Source: Sphingorhabdus lacus (GTDB lineage Bacteria; Pseudomonadota; Alphaproteobacteria; Sphingomonadales; Sphingomonadaceae). From it: DNA of 64,000 nt. Positions 59,396 to 64,000 of the stretch are shown piece after piece; within the stretch, counting starts at the first letter, position 1, and every line of letters starts with the position of its first letter. The translations under genes and the position numbers were made by a program. A model generated the notes under the pieces. It had not been told where the DNA came from and searched no databases. It was given only the letters and a program-made list of their open reading frames with translations. The stretch covers positions 3,268,001 through 3,332,000 of the forward strand of contig NZ_CP035733.1 of NCBI RefSeq assembly GCF_009768975.1, read 5' to 3'.

Positions 59396-60721
59396 TCAGA
59401 GACGTTTGTAGAGGCGCGCCGAGCCGTCGCGATTAACGCGTTCCAGTCCGACAACCCTGCCGTCTTCCCGTACCACTCTGAATCTGAAATCGTCCATGCC
59501 TTCGATATCGAACAAGTCCGGCGCGACGGGTTTCAGTGCCGCACGGAAACGATCGCGCCACATATAGAAGAGCTTACCCTGTTCGATTCCGATCATCCGG
59601 CCTTCATATTTGCCGACGGCGGATTGAAGTCGCGCGGCTGATATCGCGGTCGGAGTGTTTCGGGCGAGTAGCGTCGGACGCAACCACTCATAGTCGCCCT
59701 GCTCGGTGACGCCATGTTTTGCGCGCTCCTCAATCGCAAGCCTGTGCGCGACAATCAAAGCCTCGATCGATGGCACTTCTATGTCCGGACGAACGCCCGT
59801 GCCTTCAAAGTCACCATTATCGACCGGATCGCGGATCTGACCAATGGGTACCTGTAGGAAGAAATCGTTGTCGACCGGCTTTCGATCGACCGGATGTGCA
59901 CCACCTGCTGTCAACGCGCCTACAAGTCGCGCGCGCCCGAGCTTTTTCATAGTGTAGCTCATCCATTCGGCTGCGGAAAAGGAGGTTGAGCTGGTCAAGA
60001 TATACAGCGGCTTGTCAGTGAAGCGCTTACCAGGCAACGCGGGCAAAACCCACTGCCCGCGTTCTATGCGCTTGCCGTCTTCATTGTAATAGTAATCGAA
60101 AAGTAGCTGGTCCTTTTCGCCTGAGAAGAAGTAGCTTGCGATGAACTGTGCCATCTCCAAGTGGCCGCCATTGTTGTAGCGAAGATCAATGATTACCGCA
60201 TCGGTGTTTTCGACCATCCGCATCGCTGCTGCTGCAGTATCAAAGGCAAGCGTCGGATCGGCGAAGTAGGCCATGTCGATATAGCCGATATTGCCGTCGA
60301 GCCTTTGCACGCCACGGAAGCCGAAATTGGTGCGCGCCGCCTCTTCATGGTCTGCTTTGCGCTTCGCTGTTGCAACGGCAGGCACATCCTTCATTCGGGA
60401 TTGGGTGACCCACACCGGGTCGAAACCCACCACGAAGTGCAGATCGCCACTCACCTTGATGAGGTCGTCGGTCAGCGCGTGCGCAAGTGCTTCCTTGCTT
60501 GGTAACGCGTCGTAGCGGCCAGCGTTCAGCTCCAAACGAAGCGACGCCGCGACTTTGGCTGCGATGTCCGGGAACACGTAATTTTTGGCCAGAGTAGCAT
60601 TCAGCGCTTCAACGGTTCGAGAGACCTCCTCTCGAGTAATTGGTTGAGCCGCGAGTGGGGAAGCCGCAACAAGGGCGAGTTGGATCGCAAGCAGGCGGAA
60701 GGCGCTTTTTTTCAATTTCAT
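59396..60721 (-). CDS. S41 family peptidase (exported)
   Basis: The 441-residue precursor has a signal peptide (about 1-25, AASPLAAQ). The S41 core has NTDAVIIDLRYNNGGHLEM (172-190) and the catalytic Ser249 in LTSSTSFSAAEW. A C-terminal extension (about 360-441; LQSAVGKYEGRMIGIEQGKLFYMWRDR) is DUF-like. It differs from the S41 protease at 12886-14379, which carries a Tat signal. ATG 60721 is preferred; an ATG 4 codons upstream is possible. Neighbour of the MarR gene. Confidence 0.87.
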   Translation of the reverse strand: MKLKKSAFRLLAIQLALVAASPLAAQPITREEVSRTVEALNATLAKNYVFPDIAAKVAASLRLELNAGRYDALPSKEALAHALTDDLIKVSGDLHFVVGFDPVWVTQSRMKDVPAVATAKRKADHEEAARTNFGFRGVQRLDGNIGYIDMAYFADPTLAFDTAAAAMRMVENTDAVIIDLRYNNGGHLEMAQFIASYFFSGEKDQLLFDYYYNEDGKRIERGQWVLPALPGKRFTDKPLYILTSSTSFSAAEWMSYTMKKLGRARLVGALTAGGAHPVDRKPVDNDFFLQVPIGQIRDPVDNGDFEGTGVRPDIEVPSIEALIVAHRLAIEERAKHGVTEQGDYEWLRPTLLARNTPTAISAARLQSAVGKYEGRMIGIEQGKLFYMWRDRFRAALKPVAPDLFDIEGMDDFRFRVVREDGRVVGLERVNRDGSARLYKRL

Positions 60722-60748
60722 GTCAAATGGCACTCAAGTTGTAATCCA

Positions 60749-60770
60749 CAACATGTTGCGCAATATATTG
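60749..60770. promoter_or_regulatory. two MarR-like 10-bp palindromes
   Basis: CAACATGTTG (60749-60758) and CAATATATTG (60761-60770) fit CAAYATRTTG and are 12 bp apart, about 30 bp upstream of the S41 peptidase start. They are plausible operators for the MarR regulator encoded downstream in the same operon. Confidence 0.7.
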
Positions 60771-60779
60771 TATATGTCA

Positions 60780-61280
60780 ACTCCACGCTTACCCGGCTTC
60801 CTGACTCCAAGGTAATCTTGTTGACCGGACCCCGGCGTTCTGAATGTCTAGAAAGTTGTCGTGTCCGGACAGGCAGCTTTTGTTGCTTAATGTCGCGAAA
60901 GCCGCCCTTCGTTCAGCCGATGAACAAACGTCCGCTAAGCACAAATTTCGCGCCCATAACGGACTGTCGGCACTGTCAAACAAAGCTGCCCTTAGCGTGA
61001 TGTGTGAACGTACGGCCGCTTTTTGCGATTTCAGCCTAAAAGGGGACTGTCCGGACCGTCCAACGAAGGCGACAGTCCGCTTTTCAGTGCGCGGTCGCAG
61101 TATACAGCCATTCATTCATTGGTTGCTGAGACGGCAGTTTTGACGGACCGTCGTGTAAGTCCGCTTTAAATCGACCAAACGCAGTATCCAACCTGATCAT
61201 GCTGCTATGACATGTCGGAAGCCAAAATAACGTTCTATCTTGCTTGGAACGTCTTTCCGCCTTTTCTTAATGACGAATGT
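60780..61280. repeat. degenerate repeat-rich intergenic region
   Basis: No gene is seen between the S41 peptidase and the receptor. The stretch holds degenerate dispersed-repeat fragments: GGACTGTCCGGACCGTCC near 61043-61061, GCCGCTTTTTGCGATTTCAG near 61016, AAAGCCGCCCTTCGTTC near 60898 and GGCGACAGTCCGCTTTTCAG near 61069. Similar segments recur in sphingomonad intergenic DNA. Confidence 0.55.
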
Positions 61281-61310
61281 TACAATAATAATTGACGGAT
61301 AGTACAATAA
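61281..61310 (+). promoter_or_regulatory. direct repeat in the receptor promoter region
   Basis: TACAATAA occurs at 61281-61288 and again at 61303-61310, 22 bp apart (two helical turns), with CAATAATAATTG across the first. No convincing -35/-10 pair was found. It lies 42-71 bp upstream of the receptor start. Confidence 0.4.
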
Positions 61311-61351
61311 CGGTCATTGGTCTTCTTCTGGAATCAGGAGAGGGACAGAAG

Positions 61352-63763
61352 ATGGGACAGAAAGAACTTTTGCCACAGCGGTGTATCGCAACCTTTACCG
61401 CCATTTTGCTATCGGGCACGGCTATGCCGGCCGGCGCACAGCAAATGCCGACACAAGAAGATACCGGTGGTGGCATCGAGGAAATAGTTGTGACTGCCCA
61501 AAAGCGCATCGAAGCGATTCAGGATGTTCCAATTGCGATTTCAGCTTTTACCGCAGAGACCATCGAAAGGCAGGGGCTCGACGATGCGCTCGACCTGCAA
61601 TTGCAGGTACCCAACCTGCTCATTGTCGGTAATGACCGGCCCACGATCCGCGGAATTGGCAATAATGCAATTTCATCAACGGCCGACAATGGCACCGGCG
61701 TATTGGTCAATTTTGCCCCATTGGGTTTTCGCGCGCAGGATGAATTTTTTGATCTCGAACGCGTCGAAGTGCTCCGCGGGCCACAGGGCACCTTATATGG
61801 TCGCAACACCACGGGCGGAACCATCAACGTCATCACCGCTAAACCCAAAGAAGGGTTCAACGGTTATCTGTCTGCACAATACGGCAGTTTCGATACGAAG
61901 CGCGTGCACGGTGCGATCAATCTGGGTGACGACACCATCCAATTGCGTTTCGCCGGATTTTATCTAAACCGTGACGGATACACCAAGAATGTCGGCACCG
62001 GGCAAGACATAGATGGCCGCAACCAACATTCGTTCCGCGCCTCGCTGCGGATCAATCCGGGTCCCGATACAGTCATCGATTTCATGGTCAATCACAGCAA
62101 GGAAGACAGCACGCGGTCTCGCGAAAATAAGCGGCTTTGCAGGGCGACCCCGGTACTCGGCTGTTCGCCTGTATCACTCGGGTTTGACTCGCCCGATACA
62201 AGCGGCGTGCTTTTCCAGACATTACTCAATGCTACGAACGCCTTTGTGTTTGGTAGCGCATTGTTTCCGGCAGGCAGCAGCATTTACGCCGGCGCGCAAA
62301 ATCCTTCTGATCTTCGCACTGTTGCCACCGACTATGACTCGCGTTTTAAAGGTGAGCAGACCAATGTAACAGCCGAGATCAGCCAAAAGTTCGGGCCTGT
62401 CACTTTATTGTCGCTGACCGCATTCTCGAAAGGAAATTCAGAAGCGCGGACCGATTTCGACAATGCCGTATTGCCATTCCGTTTTAACATACCAGTGACC
62501 TATAATGTGGATCGCGACACGACCGTTACCACCAACCAACTTCTCACATCGGACAGTTTTGTTGCTTCGAGTCGATCATATTATCAGGAATTCAGGATAG
62601 CTTCTGACTTCGCTGGGCCCTTCGATGTTACGGTGGGCGCAAACTTTTTCAACACCAAGGGCGACGCCTCTTTCCAGATTTACCATCCTGGTCTTGAGCT
62701 GTTTGCCAGGCTATTGCGGGGCTTGCCGCAAGAAGCTTGGTCATTCAATGCCGACACGCGCGATGCCAGTACCAAGTCATACGCTGCATTTGGTGAGGCC
62801 TATTACAATTTTACAGATGCCACGAAACTGACCGTTGGGCTGCGTTATACCAAAGACAAGAAATCGACGCGAGGACGCACCGTGTTTTTGTCGGTCCCAG
62901 CGTATACCGAATTGGCCGGAAGCTACGATGCGGTCACGGGTCGCGTCGTCGTCGATCACAAACTGACCGACGATAATCTACTTTACGCTTCGTTCTCGCG
63001 TGGTTTCAAAGGCGGCGGGCTGAATGCTATCGGTTCAGCACTCCCAACTTTCGACCCTGAATATATCAATGCCTATGAACTGGGATCAAAGAACCAATTT
63101 GCCGATGGCACTATGCAGGCCAATTTCTCGGGCTTCTATTATGACTATAAAAACCTGCAGCTGGGACAAAGGCGCGGAACATCGGTTCAGACTATCAACA
63201 CAGATGCCAAAATCTGGGGCATCGAGAGCGAATTTGCTTGGGCACCTGCCGACGGTCTCCTGTTGAATGCCAATGCTTCTTACCTCAACACAAGATTAGG
63301 CGGCCTTGCGTCTGGTCAGGAAACCAGCGATCCAGCCAATCCCGCTCAGTGGAACGGCGTTGGTACACCGACGAGGACGCCTGAGGTGCGATTGACGCTG
63401 AAGGGCAACGAGCTACCCTATGCGCCGAAGTTCAAGATTGCTGTGGGCGGCGAATATAGCATGCCGCTTGGTAGCGGCGGATGGACCGCAACGATACGTG
63501 GTGACTATAGCTGGCAGAGCCGATACTTTGCGCGCGAGTTCAACACCGCAAACGACCGGATCAAGGCGTGGAGCATCGCAAATGCGTTGCTGCGGGTCAG
63601 CAATGCGGATGCGACGATCAATGTCGAAGGCTATGTAAAAAATCTCTTCAATAAGGACAATATCACCAATTCGATCATCGAAAGCGACTTGGTCGGGAGC
63701 TATCGTAACGCCCGGATATTGGAGCCTCGTACATTTGGAGTGATGACAACGTTCCGTTTTTAA
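61352..63763 (+). CDS. TonB-dependent receptor
   Basis: The 803-residue outer-membrane receptor has a signal peptide (about 1-30, AMPAGAQQ), a TonB box region (IEEIVVTAQKR), a plug domain (QDVPIAISAFTAETIERQGLDDALDL, VEVLRGPQGTLYGRNTTGGTINVIT) and a long barrel ending in Phe (VMTTFRF). The plug style is typical of sphingomonad receptors for sugars, lignin-derived or other organic compounds rather than Fe-siderophores, but the substrate cannot be told. ATG 61352 has AGGAGAGGG upstream; TTG 61292 is unlikely. It precedes an SDR gene. Confidence 0.93.
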   Translation: MGQKELLPQRCIATFTAILLSGTAMPAGAQQMPTQEDTGGGIEEIVVTAQKRIEAIQDVPIAISAFTAETIERQGLDDALDLQLQVPNLLIVGNDRPTIRGIGNNAISSTADNGTGVLVNFAPLGFRAQDEFFDLERVEVLRGPQGTLYGRNTTGGTINVITAKPKEGFNGYLSAQYGSFDTKRVHGAINLGDDTIQLRFAGFYLNRDGYTKNVGTGQDIDGRNQHSFRASLRINPGPDTVIDFMVNHSKEDSTRSRENKRLCRATPVLGCSPVSLGFDSPDTSGVLFQTLLNATNAFVFGSALFPAGSSIYAGAQNPSDLRTVATDYDSRFKGEQTNVTAEISQKFGPVTLLSLTAFSKGNSEARTDFDNAVLPFRFNIPVTYNVDRDTTVTTNQLLTSDSFVASSRSYYQEFRIASDFAGPFDVTVGANFFNTKGDASFQIYHPGLELFARLLRGLPQEAWSFNADTRDASTKSYAAFGEAYYNFTDATKLTVGLRYTKDKKSTRGRTVFLSVPAYTELAGSYDAVTGRVVVDHKLTDDNLLYASFSRGFKGGGLNAIGSALPTFDPEYINAYELGSKNQFADGTMQANFSGFYYDYKNLQLGQRRGTSVQTINTDAKIWGIESEFAWAPADGLLLNANASYLNTRLGGLASGQETSDPANPAQWNGVGTPTRTPEVRLTLKGNELPYAPKFKIAVGGEYSMPLGSGGWTATIRGDYSWQSRYFAREFNTANDRIKAWSIANALLRVSNADATINVEGYVKNLFNKDNITNSIIESDLVGSYRNARILEPRTFGVMTTFRF

Positions 63764-63910
63764 TTAAAGCGGCGGAAATCTCGCTTCGGTTTGGCTGACC
63801 AAAATGCCAGTGCGGCGGGATCGATCGGGTCCTGTCGTATTTTCTGCCAAGCGTATTTGAAATTTTGCACATTAATGATAGCCCTAGACTGCAAGGGAAT
63901 GGGTAGATGC

Positions 63911-64000
63911 ATGAGCAATAAGATATTTGACCTTTCGGGCCACGTCGCAGTGATTACTGGAGGCAATTCAGGTCTTGGGCTGGCGATGGCAACCGGATTG
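63911..64000 (+). CDS. SDR family oxidoreductase, N-terminal part (cut by window end)
   Basis: The first 30 residues are MSNKIFDLSGHVAVITGGNS followed by GLGLAMATGL. The glycine motif TGGNSGLG is that of a short-chain dehydrogenase. The rest lies beyond the window. It follows the TonB-dependent receptor by about 147 bp on the same strand, so uptake and first oxidation of the same compound may be linked. Confidence 0.85.
   Translation, partial: MSNKIFDLSGHVAVITGGNSGLGLAMATGL

Overview
The window reads as chromosomal DNA of a sphingomonad (Alphaproteobacteria, Sphingomonadales; close to Sphingopyxis or Sphingorhabdus by impression, not by search). The clues are two TonB-dependent receptors with sphingomonad-style plugs, a tonB-exbB-exbD-exbD operon, a DUF2794 gene, an ergothioneine egtB-egtD pair, an 'HPr-rel-A' cluster, and dispersed intergenic inverted repeats of the kinds seen throughout sphingomonad genomes. 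Most of the sequence looks like ordinary core genome. Three stretches look more accessory: the left edge (1-4.4 kb), the vapBC-like insertion (55.4-56.2 kb) and the right end (58-64 kb).

Layout. 1-4.4 kb: end of a TonB-dependent receptor, a class II aldolase whose ribosome binding site lies inside a long hairpin, an orphan [2Fe-2S] subunit and a secreted serine hydrolase. 4.4-9.1 kb: HNH nuclease, gluQ, a two-helix membrane protein, cobalamin adenosyltransferase, egtB and egtD. 9.1-12.9 kb: a secreted protein and the tonB/exbB/exbD1/exbD2 energy-transduction operon. 12.9-18.1 kb: S41 protease, membrane-linked AraC regulator, M20 peptidase and a glycine-zipper protein with YYD/NGRW repeats. 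18.2-20.1 kb: glnB-glnA. 20.3-26 kb: PQQ alcohol dehydrogenase, DJ-1 family protein, RcnB-like protein, lipoprotein and thiolase. 26-32.2 kb: an XRE regulator with a twin-palindrome operator and its membrane partner, an aldehyde dehydrogenase, tRNA-Leu(CAA), sdaA, an SDR and a quinone reductase. 32.4-40 kb: MFS, pgsA-moaD-moaE-GST, oxyR, cysE, DUF2794, a membrane protein and an SDR.

40-49 kb is a full Pho regulon: a phosphate-type porin on the plus strand and phoR-pstS-pstC-pstA-pstB-phoU-phoB on the minus strand. Both the porin and pstS have 11-bp-phased Pho boxes of matching architecture, each ending in AGTCA directly against a -10 hexamer. A perfect 15-bp hairpin separates pstS from pstC. 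Next to phoR, 49.2-51.8 kb holds a tightly overlapping four-gene cluster: a Tat-exported 133-residue protein, a PqqD-like protein, an HprK-related kinase and a nucleotidyltransferase. Relatives carry the database name HPr-rel-A system but, as far as I know, have no assigned function. I regard it as the best candidate for an undescribed system here.

51.8-58 kb carries gph, glmU, a DUF3224-like protein, an overlooked 49-residue peptide, a TPR protein, a toxin-antitoxin pair and glmS. The vapC-like stop codon lies 5 bp before the essential glmS gene. 58-64 kb has a gene-poor AT-rich stretch with three iterated 16-bp repeats, a MarR regulator, an S41 protease with two MarR-like palindromes upstream, a second TonB-dependent receptor and the start of an SDR. 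All family assignments come from reading translations; no database search was run.
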